The notes beneath the pieces are model-generated. The model saw only the letters and a list, made by a program, of their open reading frames with translations. It ran no database searches and had not been told where the DNA came from. 14,393 nt of DNA, taken from Firmicutes bacterium UBA1422 (GTDB lineage: Bacteria; Bacillota; Clostridia; Peptostreptococcales; Anaerovoracaceae). This document shows, piece after piece, positions 1 to 6,648 of this stretch (the first letter of the stretch is position 1; every line of letters begins with the position of its first letter). Position numbers and translations under genes: made by a program. The stretch is from NCBI GenBank assembly GCA_002304835.1, contig DBPK01000001.1:94011-108403 (forward strand), read 5' to 3'.

Positions 1-140
1 ACGGTTTTGCCCGCAGATTTCGCAGATGCCATCATGTATATGTTTTCAAAAGGAAAATCTCTTTCTTCGAGAACCTTAAGGAAGGTTGTCCCTACCACAC
101 CCGTCGCGCCTACAATTGCTATATTTGGTTTTCTGTTCAT
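1..140 (-). CDS. asd: Aspartate-semialdehyde dehydrogenase, N-terminal part (runs off the window)
   Basis: Read on the minus strand, the ATG at 140-138 opens 46 codons before the window edge. The protein begins MNRKPNIAIVGATGVVG, which carries the GATGxVG nucleotide-binding loop of NADP-dependent semialdehyde dehydrogenases at residues 11-17. It continues with EERDFPFENIYMMAS and SAGK, matching the Asd N-terminus (Asd typically has AS-x-RSAGK here). ArgC shares the fold but lacks this ASxxSAGK pattern. The known role is NADPH reduction of aspartyl phosphate to aspartate semialdehyde, in the cytoplasm, at the branch point to lysine/diaminopimelate, methionine and threonine. An AAGGAGG ribosome binding site at 155-149 lies 8 bases before the ATG, and a strong promoter lies at 209-181. 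The gene is divergent from the radical SAM operon. The catalytic cysteine region is outside the window. Confidence 0.9.
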   Translation of the reverse strand, partial: MNRKPNIAIVGATGVVGTTFLKVLEERDFPFENIYMMASAKSAGKT

Positions 141-180
141 CGTATTTTCCTCCTTATAAGTATAATAAATATTAGAAAAC

Positions 181-209
181 ATTATAGCACTAATGGTTAT
201 ATGCGTCAA
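181..209 (-). promoter_or_regulatory. Sigma-A type promoter of asd
   Basis: On the minus strand, TTGACG (209-204) is followed after 17 bases by a perfect TATAAT (186-181). Transcription should start near 174, giving a leader of about 35 bases. That is too short to hold a lysine riboswitch, so none is proposed. The -35 element lies 23 bp from the -35 of the divergent promoter at 233-261. Confidence 0.85.
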
Positions 210-232
210 AAGGTATTGCTTCATTAAACAAA

Positions 233-261
233 TTGCCAAGGGGCTTTCTATAAGTTATAAT
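233..261 (+). promoter_or_regulatory. Sigma-A type promoter of the radical SAM/ABC operon
   Basis: TTGCCA (233-238) is followed after 17 bases by a perfect TATAAT (256-261). The start site should fall near 268, leaving a leader of about 100 bases before the ATG at 369. This placement argues against translation from the in-frame TTG at 267. It is arranged back-to-back with the asd promoter. Confidence 0.8.
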
Positions 262-270
262 TATTTTTGA

Positions 271-302
271 GTGCCGGCAAAAAATGTGCAGAGTGCCGGC
301 AC
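271..302 (+). promoter_or_regulatory. 5'-leader hairpin made from two GTGCCGGC repeats
   Basis: Two direct copies of GAGTGCCGGCA start at 269 and 291, 22 bases apart. The core GTGCCGGCAC is itself palindromic, so in RNA GTGCCGGC (271-278) can pair with GCCGGCAC (295-302). This gives an 8-bp GC-rich stem with a 16-base loop, only a few bases after the predicted transcription start. No U-tract follows, so it is not an intrinsic terminator. A 5' mRNA-stabilising stem or a protein-binding leader element is possible. As DNA, the two sites could also be operators. The structure is seen; the role is inference. Confidence 0.45.
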
Positions 303-350
303 AAAAAATCGAAATCAGAAGGCTTTTGCGCAGAAAAAAATAAAAACAAA

Positions 351-355
351 AGGAG
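351..355 (+). promoter_or_regulatory. Ribosome binding site selecting the ATG at 369
   Basis: AGGAG within AAAAGGAGAAAG lies 13 bases before the ATG at 369, slightly long but the only Shine-Dalgarno-like sequence in the leader. The TTG at 267 has none and coincides with the transcription start. Confidence 0.6.
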
Positions 356-368
356 AAAGACAGCAGGC

Positions 369-1652
369 ATGGGTTATTTAACGGTCAACGGCAAAAAAGA
401 AAAGATACCGCCTTTCCCCCATCATAAAGAACATTTTTATCAGTGCAAAAAATATTTCGAGCCTGAAAACATGTTTTCTTATTCAGCCATAAACAGGTTT
501 TGCATTTTCAGACAGGGCATTAAAGGTATCATAAATAAATGCACTGTTCCCAGAGTCGTGCTTCTGGACCCCACGAATAAATGCAACATAAGATGCAAAG
601 GTTGCTGGGCAGAGGATTACAGCAAAGGAGATGATTTGAGTTTTGAGGAACTCGATGGTCTTTTCGCCCAGTTCAAAAAACTGAGTATAGAATATGTCTA
701 CATGAGCGGAGGAGAGCCACTTTTAAGAAAAGATGACATCCTTAAACTGGCGAAAAAATATAAAAGGATTTTTGTGGGCATTTATACCAACGGCCTATTG
801 ATCGATGAAGAGTTTGCAGACCGCGTGGCCGAACTTGGCAATATCGGGCTTTTCATAAGTATTGAGGGAAGCCGCGAAGAAACCGACTACCGCCGGGGCG
901 AAGGGACATATGACAAAGTGCTTAAGGCCATGGAACTTCTAAAGAAGCGGAACGTGGCATTCATGATCTCCGCCTGTTACCATGCTAAAAATTACATAAA
1001 CGTTACATCGGACGAGTTTATTGATGACATGCGAAGAAGGGGAGCCTGGATGGCATGGTATTTTACCTATATACCGGTGGGCAAAAATGCCGACACATCT
1101 CTTATCTGTGACCCCTCCCAGAGGGCATATGCCAAGGAAAGGCTGGAGGCTTATTCAAAAAAACACGATTTTCATTTCATAGATTTCTGGAATTCCGGAC
1201 ACATTTCCTGCGGATGTGTGGCAGGGGCAAAGGGATTCATACACATAAATGCCAGGGGCGATGTGGAGCCCTGTGCTTTCTGCCATTATTCCGACAGCAA
1301 CATCAAGGAAAAAACCCTGGTGGAAGCTCTGAGGTCCCCGTTTTTCAGGAAGTTCAGGAGTATGCAGCCCTTCACCGACAATCCCTTGAGAGCATGTCCC
1401 ATACTGGATGTGCCGGGAGCCTTGGTTGAAGCCGTAGAAGAGGGGAAGGCCCATTCGACCCATTATGCAGATCCCGAAACAGCAAAAGAGCTGACAGACA
1501 AAACAAAGGCTGCGGCAGAAGCCTGGGAGCCTGTGGCAGAGACCTTCAAACAAGACATAGATAAAAGCAAGATAAAGATTTTTAATACCATAAAAAAATC
1601 CTACAAAAGATTGCTGTGGATCCAGGAAAGAAGAAGACCGGAGGACCTTTGA
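369..1652 (+). CDS. Radical SAM protein with SPASM/twitch-like C-terminal cysteines, function unknown
   Basis: This 427-residue protein starts at the ATG at 369; an open frame extends back to a TTG at 267, but that lies at the predicted transcription start without a ribosome binding site. The radical SAM cluster motif is CNIRCKGC (Cys72, Cys76, Cys79), which holds a 4Fe-4S cluster that cleaves S-adenosylmethionine. SGGEP at 113-117 is the family's SAM-binding motif. A second cysteine group follows (Cys281, Cys283, Cys302, Cys305, Cys343) in SCGC, VEPCAFC and RACP contexts. It resembles a SPASM or twitch domain binding auxiliary clusters, as in enzymes modifying peptides, cofactors or lipids. 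The next gene, an ABC ATPase, starts one base after the stop, so product and exporter are probably linked. No precursor peptide gene was found nearby. Substrate and reaction are unknown. Family assignment is firm; role is inference. Confidence 0.85.
   Translation: MGYLTVNGKKEKIPPFPHHKEHFYQCKKYFEPENMFSYSAINRFCIFRQGIKGIINKCTVPRVVLLDPTNKCNIRCKGCWAEDYSKGDDLSFEELDGLFAQFKKLSIEYVYMSGGEPLLRKDDILKLAKKYKRIFVGIYTNGLLIDEEFADRVAELGNIGLFISIEGSREETDYRRGEGTYDKVLKAMELLKKRNVAFMISACYHAKNYINVTSDEFIDDMRRRGAWMAWYFTYIPVGKNADTSLICDPSQRAYAKERLEAYSKKHDFHFIDFWNSGHISCGCVAGAKGFIHINARGDVEPCAFCHYSDSNIKEKTLVEALRSPFFRKFRSMQPFTDNPLRACPILDVPGALVEAVEEGKAHSTHYADPETAKELTDKTKAAAEAWEPVAETFKQDIDKSKIKIFNTIKKSYKRLLWIQERRRPEDL
1640..1644 (+). 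promoter_or_regulatory. Ribosome binding site for the TTG start at 1654
   Basis: GGAGG lies 9 bases before the TTG at 1654, inside the last codons of the radical SAM gene. It supports a non-ATG start and translational coupling. Confidence 0.75.
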
Positions 1653-1653
1653 T

Positions 1654-2439
1654 TTGATAGAGGGAAAGAACTTAACAAAAATATACGGCAAACAGCAGGT
1701 GTTGACGGATGTTAGTATTGAGATCAGAGAAGGGGAAATAACCGCTCTGCTGGGCAAAAACGGATCGGGCAAATCCACTTTGCTCAATATCCTTGCCATG
1801 GCAGTAAAGCCTGACAAAGGCAGGATTTATGTAAACCGGGAAGACGCTTCAGGACCTGCCGGAACTGCCGGAAGACTGAGACGGACCATAGCCTATGTTC
1901 CCCAGGACATAGCACTTTTTGAAGAGCTTACCATGAAGGACAATCTTTACTGTTGGTCACGCCTTTCAAAGGAGGCCACAGATGCCCGCATAGATGAGCT
2001 GGAAGAAACATTTCATTTAAAAGAAATGGAGGGCAAAAAGATAATAAAGCTTTCCGGCGGAATGAAAAGGAGAGTGAACTTTGCGGCCGCCTTAATGGGC
2101 GAGTATAAATTCATGATATTGGACGAGCCCCTTACAGGTCTTGACGAAGACACCGTCTGCCGTATCTTAAAGATGCTGGAAGAGAAAAAAAGGCAGGGCG
2201 TGGGTATAATAATTTCAGGGCATGACAAGGGCCAGCTTTTGTCTGTGGCAGACAAAAAAATCCTTTTGAAAGACGGAGTCGTTGTAGAGGATCCAAGGGG
2301 AAACGCCGCAGATGGCTCAGCAGAGGATCCAAGGGGAAACGCCGCAGATGGCTCAGTAGAGGATCCAACAGAAAACACCACAGAGGGTTCAGCAGAGGAT
2401 CCAAGGGGAAACGCCGCAGAGACAGGAGAGGGCCTATGA
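1654..2439 (+). CDS. ABC transporter ATP-binding protein with a repetitive C-terminal tail
   Basis: This 261-residue cytoplasmic ATPase powers the two permeases encoded next. It shows a complete nucleotide-binding domain: Walker A GKNGSGKST (34-42), Q-loop Gln84, signature LSGGM (133-137), Walker B ending LDEP with Asp157-Glu158, and H-loop His190. The domain resembles the CcmA/NatA-type exporters of the ABC-2 class. The TTG start is supported by GGAGG 9 bases upstream. After about residue 210, where a normal domain ends, the protein continues in about 50 residues of acidic, Gly/Ala/Asn-rich tandem repeats of 12 residues (VEDPRGNAADGS type). The tail is predicted disordered and is unusual for the family. 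Four bases overlap the next gene (ATGA). The transported substrate is unknown but is likely tied to the radical SAM product. Confidence 0.93.
   Translation: MIEGKNLTKIYGKQQVLTDVSIEIREGEITALLGKNGSGKSTLLNILAMAVKPDKGRIYVNREDASGPAGTAGRLRRTIAYVPQDIALFEELTMKDNLYCWSRLSKEATDARIDELEETFHLKEMEGKKIIKLSGGMKRRVNFAAALMGEYKFMILDEPLTGLDEDTVCRILKMLEEKKRQGVGIIISGHDKGQLLSVADKKILLKDGVVVEDPRGNAADGSAEDPRGNAADGSVEDPTENTTEGSAEDPRGNAAETGEGL
2284..2427 (+). repeat. Four in-frame 36-bp tandem repeats in the ATPase gene
   Basis: Units start at 2284, 2320, 2356 and 2392. Units 1 and 2 differ at a single base (GTA versus GCA at the first codon). Unit 3 is diverged (VEDPTENTTEGS). Unit 4 keeps the first nine codons and then diverges. 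The period is exactly 12 codons, so changes in copy number preserve the frame. There are no spacers, so it is not a CRISPR array. Slippage or unequal recombination is the likely origin. Confidence 0.95.
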
Positions 2440-3665
2440 AAATGCTGCGGATAGATCTGAAAAGACTGTTTTCCGGCAAGGCTGTAGTTGCCTTGTGCCT
2501 GCTGGCACCGGTGGTGGTTCTTCTTATCTTTTCGTCCATTATCGCACCCACCATAATCACTTCCAAAGGTCTTCTGACCAAGTATGCAATTTTTAACGAA
2601 GATAAACACGAGGCTGTAAATACATATATAAACAGGCTGGCATATTCCGATGCCCTAAAGGATATCGCCATGCCCTATCCGGTCGACAGCATGGAGAAGG
2701 GCATGGAACTGCTTGATAATGATGACGTGGAAGTCCTTATACATGTGGGCCCTGATCTTTACGAAAAAATGACAAAAGGCGGGGACGCGGTGACGGAGCT
2801 TATCGGATACGAGATCCATGGCCTTGATCTTGCCGCAGTGGAAATAACACTGAGCAGCACCCTTGAGACTGTGGGCAAAAGCCAGAATATCATAACTCTG
2901 GCGGAAAAGAAAATGAAGGAGATGGGAATCTCTGAAAAAAAGGCAGCTGCCTTTGCCGCCGACACCATAGAGTACGGCACCACGGAACATATGAACAGAC
3001 GGGCGGTCATGGGAAAGGAAGGAGCCCTTTCTCTGGCCGGAGAGTATCTGCCGATAGAATATTACACAGGAGCCATATTTACTCTTTTTGCCGCCTTGGC
3101 CATGCTGCCGGTCATACACATAACTGCGGGAGATACGGCGGGGTCCCTGCTGCGGAGAAGCATTTTTTATGGACAGACCGCAACGGGATTTTTTGTTTCC
3201 AGGATATTATCGGGGGCACTTTTCATTGCTCCGGTCCTTCTGATGCTTTTTCCCGCGGGACTTCTTATACAGACTGAAGGAGCATCCATGGGATATACCG
3301 GGCAGGTGGGATTCTTCGCCCTGTTGGCCGGAATGATGCTTTATTCCCTTTGCCTTTCTTCCCTTGCCGTACTGACGGGAGTTATTTGCCGGCGCCGGGA
3401 TATGGCCCTTTGGACAGGTCTTTATATAATAATCGCCATGAGCATACTCTGCGGCATACTGGGAGACCGGATGCCTTCGTCGGATTTCACTGATTTCCTG
3501 GGAGAATATCTGCCCATGAGACCGGCCATGAGAATAATATCCAACACCATTTTTGCCTTTGACATGGGTCAGTTCGGTACGGACATGATAAAGCTTCTCA
3601 TATTCACCGCAGCGGCCCTGACTGCAGGGATCTTTTTAATAAGGAAAAGAGGTGACAGCCTGTGA
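2436..3665 (+). CDS. ABC-2 type transporter permease (first of two)
   Basis: This 409-residue membrane protein starts at an ATG that overlaps the ATPase stop (ATGA), with AGGAG upstream. Its topology is that of ABC-2 permeases of the NatB/YhgE kind. It has one hydrophobic segment near residues 18-39, a large extracytoplasmic region of about 170 residues, then about five hydrophobic segments (roughly 212-232, 253-280, 292-320, 325-345 and 383-402) and a short basic end (IRKRGD). The family exports drugs, peptides, lipids or other small molecules. It ends in a 4-base overlap (GTGA) with a second, different permease, so the transporter is probably a heterodimer driven by one ATPase type. Family assignment rests on topology and context, and the substrate cannot be read. 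Confidence 0.87.
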   Translation: MKMLRIDLKRLFSGKAVVALCLLAPVVVLLIFSSIIAPTIITSKGLLTKYAIFNEDKHEAVNTYINRLAYSDALKDIAMPYPVDSMEKGMELLDNDDVEVLIHVGPDLYEKMTKGGDAVTELIGYEIHGLDLAAVEITLSSTLETVGKSQNIITLAEKKMKEMGISEKKAAAFAADTIEYGTTEHMNRRAVMGKEGALSLAGEYLPIEYYTGAIFTLFAALAMLPVIHITAGDTAGSLLRRSIFYGQTATGFFVSRILSGALFIAPVLLMLFPAGLLIQTEGASMGYTGQVGFFALLAGMMLYSLCLSSLAVLTGVICRRRDMALWTGLYIIIAMSILCGILGDRMPSSDFTDFLGEYLPMRPAMRIISNTIFAFDMGQFGTDMIKLLIFTAAALTAGIFLIRKRGDSL

Positions 3666-4822
3666 AATGGTATCGCCTTTTTGGAATAAGACTGAAAGCT
3701 TTTCTCAAGGACGGATTTTCTGTGATCATAATCATCCTGGCAGTTGTCATGGCCCTTGCTCTGGGATATCAAAAACTTCATGAGCATGAAAACGACCTTA
3801 CCGCCATCATGGTGGACATGGACAGGGGAAATTACGGACAAAAACTTACAAGTGAACTTCGAAAGGAAGAAAACCTTAAGATATATGAAAGCGGCAGAAA
3901 ATCTGCCATGAAGGATCTGGCCGGAGATGAGGCTGAAGTGGTGGTAATGCTCCATGAGGACTTTACCGAAAAAATATCAGGTGGTGAATACAGCGATGTG
4001 CTGGACATATATTTTGCACCTTCTTCCGCATACGGTTCTACAGTGGCGGAGCCTGTCATAAGCAATGTAATGATAATGTGGATGGACGAAGCACTGATCA
4101 GCCGGATGTCCGATTTTCTTGAAAAAGAAGGCATCGCATTTTCTGAAGAAGACGAAAAAGCCTTCCGAAGGGAAATGGCGGAGATATGGAAACACGGATC
4201 CACTGCCAAAACAAAACAGATCATATTAGATTCCGATGAAACTGAAAAGCAGGCCTCCGGGTGGTTTGCCTTTTCTGCGGCATGGTATTTGGTACTGGCA
4301 CTTTTTTATATACTGATAAGCGGCAGCTGGATGACGGAACTGTCAAAGAGGAGCATACGCATAAGGAGTGCACGGGAAGGAATGGGAACAGCAGGAATGT
4401 TCGGCTCCATGGGGCTGGCATCAGCTGTTATGGTATTTGGCGGGTTTGTTGCCGTAACGGTGATAAGCGGAGGGACTTTTGAAATATTCCTTCATACGGC
4501 GCCCATGATGCTCATATATCTGGCAGGGACACTGGGTCTTTCCCTTTGTGTCTGCACATTGTCGGGCAGCCTCATGGCACTTATGCTTGCGGCGCCTTTC
4601 CTGACTTTTCTGTTGGGGACAATGTCCGGACTTATAGTGCCCCTTCCCCAGTGGGCCTACGGCCTTGAACTGATATCGGCAGCGGTGCCCGGAAGATGGA
4701 TGCAGGCTGCGCTTTCGGGGGACCCGGAATATATAAAGGCACTTATTTTTGCGGCAATATGGTGCTTGCTGGGACTTTTCATATGCATCATACGAAAAAA
4801 ACCGGCAGACGGAAGCGAATAA
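3662..4822 (+). CDS. ABC-2 type transporter permease (second of two)
   Basis: This 386-residue membrane protein starts at a GTG overlapping the previous stop by four bases, with AGAGGTGA just upstream as ribosome binding site. It repeats the layout of its neighbour: a hydrophobic segment near residues 18-36, an acidic extracytoplasmic region to about residue 200, then about five membrane segments (roughly 200-223, 248-270, 277-300, 302-325 and 358-378) and a basic tail (IIRKKPADGSE). The two permeases are similar in plan but clearly diverged in sequence, which suggests a heterodimeric pore. It is the last gene of the operon. No intrinsic terminator is seen after it, and the next gene has its own promoter 3 bases beyond the stop. 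Confidence 0.87.
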   Translation: MKWYRLFGIRLKAFLKDGFSVIIIILAVVMALALGYQKLHEHENDLTAIMVDMDRGNYGQKLTSELRKEENLKIYESGRKSAMKDLAGDEAEVVVMLHEDFTEKISGGEYSDVLDIYFAPSSAYGSTVAEPVISNVMIMWMDEALISRMSDFLEKEGIAFSEEDEKAFRREMAEIWKHGSTAKTKQIILDSDETEKQASGWFAFSAAWYLVLALFYILISGSWMTELSKRSIRIRSAREGMGTAGMFGSMGLASAVMVFGGFVAVTVISGGTFEIFLHTAPMMLIYLAGTLGLSLCVCTLSGSLMALMLAAPFLTFLLGTMSGLIVPLPQWAYGLELISAAVPGRWMQAALSGDPEYIKALIFAAIWCLLGLFICIIRKKPADGSE

Positions 4823-4824
4823 TC

Positions 4825-4853
4825 TTGTGGATATATCCATAAAGAATTATAAT
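4825..4853 (+). promoter_or_regulatory. Promoter of the lipoprotein gene, with a palindrome on the -35 element
   Basis: TTGTGG (4825-4830) is followed after 17 bases by a perfect TATAAT (4848-4853), with a start expected near 4860. The perfect 12-bp palindrome TGGATATATCCA (4828-4839) overlaps the second half of the -35 hexamer and the spacer. That is a typical place for a repressor operator, though the regulator is unknown. The ribosome binding site AGGAG (4878-4882) lies 9 bases before the ATG at 4892. Confidence 0.7.
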
Positions 4854-4891
4854 ATATGAAGCAGTATTTTTATTAAAAGGAGATTGATGTT

Positions 4892-6376
4892 ATGAGTATC
4901 AAAAAAACGCTGGCGCTACTGGTCCTTTGTATCATGGTAGTTTTCACAGTCACAGCCTGCGGCGAAAGCCCGCTGGATGTTCTCAAACAGGGAACCAAAG
5001 ACTGTGTCAACAGCCTGAAGACAGGCGGCGGTCTGGCCGGAGCAGATCTTGAGGCATTTCTCGGAATGGAATCAAGCGATTCCGTTCTCGGCGAAAAGAC
5101 CATAGAGGCCGAGCTGGACATGGGAGGGGACAACGGAAAAATAAAGATGAAACAGTCTTCACTGACAAATGAAGACAAAGGAGAAGCGGCACTGGAACTG
5201 ACCGTGAGCGCCCAGGGAGAAGAGATGGTGTCGGGGTCATATTTCACAGGCAGTGATGTGATCATAAAATCGGCGGATGCCGAAAAGCCCATGATCAAAT
5301 ACACCATGCCCGAAGAAGCGGCAGCTGCATTAAAAGGGCAGGAGCCAGTCGAAAAATTAAGACTAGCCCTTTTACCGGAGCCTCAGAAGTATGACGGATC
5401 AGGCTGGGAAGGCGGTATCGATTCCGCGATCGAGAGTTTTGCGGCTGACAAAACCGATGATGATGTAAAAGTGGCGGAAGAAAAGAAAATCACTCTCCAG
5501 GGCAAAGAAGTCAATGCAGAGTATTTTTCCATGTCAGTTACGGGCAGCAATGCTGCAGAGGCCATGAAAGCCATGGCTGAAGCAATGAACAGTACTGCTG
5601 CGGCAAATGATCTCATGACATCTGCAGATAATCTTGGCAGCGAGACCGGTGTCAACAGCCTAGAAAACCTCATAAAAGCCATCGATGCGGGAAACGCAAA
5701 GAAAATGTCCCTTACTATCGGAGTGATCAGATATGAAGAGACGGTCATAGGGATGGACCTTGAATTCAAAGCTCCCGAAGGCGTTATGACAATAAACACA
5801 GTCAACTGGCAGAATGACAAGGAAAGAGATATCAGGACTTCTGTAAGATATTTTGACAACAGAGGATTTGATACGGCAGAAGTCATAGCGGCAGGAGACG
5901 GAGACAAGTATAACGAAACAAATACACAGAAAATATTCACGGCAGGAGAAAAATCGGCTTCCACAAATGATATGACTGCCACCAACACCTACGGAGACGG
6001 CAAATTCAGCAAAGAATTCAAGACCGACTTCTGGGACAGCGGCAGTGTTTCCGACGGAGAGGACATGTCGGGGACAATAACAGGAACTTATGAAGGAACG
6101 GACAAAGACGGGGCTACAGAAGGATCCTTCAGCGGCAGCATCAAGGTCAAAGGTTCCGATGGGGGAGACGTGGCATACACGGGGACTTCAAAGATCTCCA
6201 AGGATGCACCTTCCATAACGATACCCGAGTTTGTATCGGGCTCCGGCAAAACGGTATCAAGCGTGGCCGACCTGCACAAGGCGATGGGCAGCGATGCGGA
6301 CAAATTTGCATCTTATAATTATGCAAAACAGACTATGCAGGCCATGATGCTGATGTTTATGGGCCAAAGCATGTAG
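4892..6376 (+). CDS. Large secreted lipoprotein of unknown function
   Basis: This is a 494-residue protein with a lipoprotein signal peptide: basic start MSIKK, hydrophobic core to residue 20, and lipobox VTAC with the lipid-modified cysteine at position 23. The mature protein should be anchored to the outer face of the membrane. It is acidic and rich in Gly, Ser, Thr and Asp, with patterns suggesting beta structure (for example GTITGTYEGTDKDG near residues 395-410). An Ala/Met-rich helix-like stretch lies near 220-245. The last about 18 residues are methionine-rich (TMQAMMLMFMG). No catalytic motif or solute-binding family was recognised. It has its own promoter and terminator, so it is a one-gene unit. 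Proximity to the ABC operon is not evidence that it is the binding protein, because ABC-2 exporters usually have none. Confidence 0.85.
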   Translation: MSIKKTLALLVLCIMVVFTVTACGESPLDVLKQGTKDCVNSLKTGGGLAGADLEAFLGMESSDSVLGEKTIEAELDMGGDNGKIKMKQSSLTNEDKGEAALELTVSAQGEEMVSGSYFTGSDVIIKSADAEKPMIKYTMPEEAAAALKGQEPVEKLRLALLPEPQKYDGSGWEGGIDSAIESFAADKTDDDVKVAEEKKITLQGKEVNAEYFSMSVTGSNAAEAMKAMAEAMNSTAAANDLMTSADNLGSETGVNSLENLIKAIDAGNAKKMSLTIGVIRYEETVIGMDLEFKAPEGVMTINTVNWQNDKERDIRTSVRYFDNRGFDTAEVIAAGDGDKYNETNTQKIFTAGEKSASTNDMTATNTYGDGKFSKEFKTDFWDSGSVSDGEDMSGTITGTYEGTDKDGATEGSFSGSIKVKGSDGGDVAYTGTSKISKDAPSITIPEFVSGSGKTVSSVADLHKAMGSDADKFASYNYAKQTMQAMMLMFMGQSM

Positions 6377-6384
6377 CAGCCAAT

Positions 6385-6420
6385 AAAAAGCCACCGGGAC
6401 CGCCGGTGGCTTTTTTGTTT
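6385..6420 (+). terminator. Rho-independent terminator after the lipoprotein gene
   Basis: An 8-bp perfect stem, GCCACCGG (6390-6397) and CCGGTGGC (6403-6410), encloses a 5-base loop. It is flanked by five As before and six Ts after, extending the stem and giving the U-tract. It begins 9 bases after the lipoprotein stop. Confidence 0.95.
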
Positions 6421-6439
6421 TATCATGTCGGCTATGTGA

Positions 6440-6577
6440 AAAATTTTAGGGAATAGAGATATTGAAATACTGACATCAGAGTGGTACGATTTTCATGAGG
6501 CCACCCCGGTGGATATGTTCCCGTGGACCGGGCATGTGGAGACCGTTGTATTGATGTCGAGGGTGAACACCCTTTAA
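6440..6577 (+). pseudogene. Relic of the 3' end of an rlmD/rumA-type 23S rRNA uracil methyltransferase gene (copy A)
   Basis: An open frame of 45 codons with no start or upstream domain reads ILGNRDIEILTSEWYDF, then HEATPVDMFPWTG, then HVETVVLMSRVNTL and a TAA at 6575. The PVDMFPxTxHVETVVLLSR pattern is the well-known C-terminal end of RlmD/TrmA-family SAM-dependent methyltransferases, which make 5-methyluridine in 23S rRNA; the preceding stretch resembles the ARDLKIL part just before it. Everything upstream, including the catalytic domain, is missing, and the piece begins right after the lipoprotein terminator. It is therefore a gene fragment. Related fragments lie downstream of the acetyltransferase gene at 7366-7503. 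Identification rests on recognising the family motif; the mechanism that left it is inference. Confidence 0.75.
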
Positions 6578-6580
6578 CGA

Positions 6581-6607
6581 TAACTTTTGAAGTTAATAGC
6601 GTATAAT
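6581..6607 (+). promoter_or_regulatory. Putative promoter and dyad upstream of the acetyltransferase gene
   Basis: A perfect TATAAT at 6602-6607 lies 41 bases before the ATG at 6649. No good -35 hexamer stands at 16-18 bases. In its place is a perfect inverted repeat TAACTT-TTG-AAGTTA (6581-6595), which may bind an activator or repressor. The promoter assignment is tentative. Confidence 0.45.
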
Positions 6608-6636
6608 ATAAATTCAATTTTTTTTGTGGGAAGGAT

Positions 6637-6642
6637 GGAGTG
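6637..6642 (+). promoter_or_regulatory. Ribosome binding site choosing the ATG at 6649
   Basis: GGAGTG lies 6 bases (8 from GGAG) before the ATG at 6649. The upstream in-frame GTG at 6640 overlaps this site and has only AAGGA four bases away, so the ATG is preferred. Confidence 0.6.
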
Positions 6643-6648
6643 ACGATT

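Noticed and set aside
141..180. Lysine riboswitch in front of asd
   Set aside because: The promoter leaves a leader of only about 35 bases, far too short for that aptamer.
284..343. 19-codon open frame in the leader (ATG 284, basic peptide ending RRKK) as a leader peptide or RiPP precursor
   Set aside because: No ribosome binding site precedes it, the start lies in the loop of the leader hairpin, and it lacks any recognisable leader-core layout.
267..368. In-frame extension of the radical SAM protein with a CxxC-rich N-terminus from TTG 267
   Set aside because: It has no ribosome binding site, and the TTG lies at the predicted transcription start; the ATG at 369 is better placed. The cysteine pattern is noted but probably untranslated.
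2284..2427. CRISPR array, suggested by a 36-bp repeat period
   Set aside because: Units are contiguous without spacers, in frame within a gene, and encode a repetitive peptide.
2013..2671. Long minus-strand open frames opposite the ABC ATPase and permease
   Set aside because: They overlap a gene with full ABC motifs, have no start signals, and are stretched by the repeats; they are shadows of the real gene.
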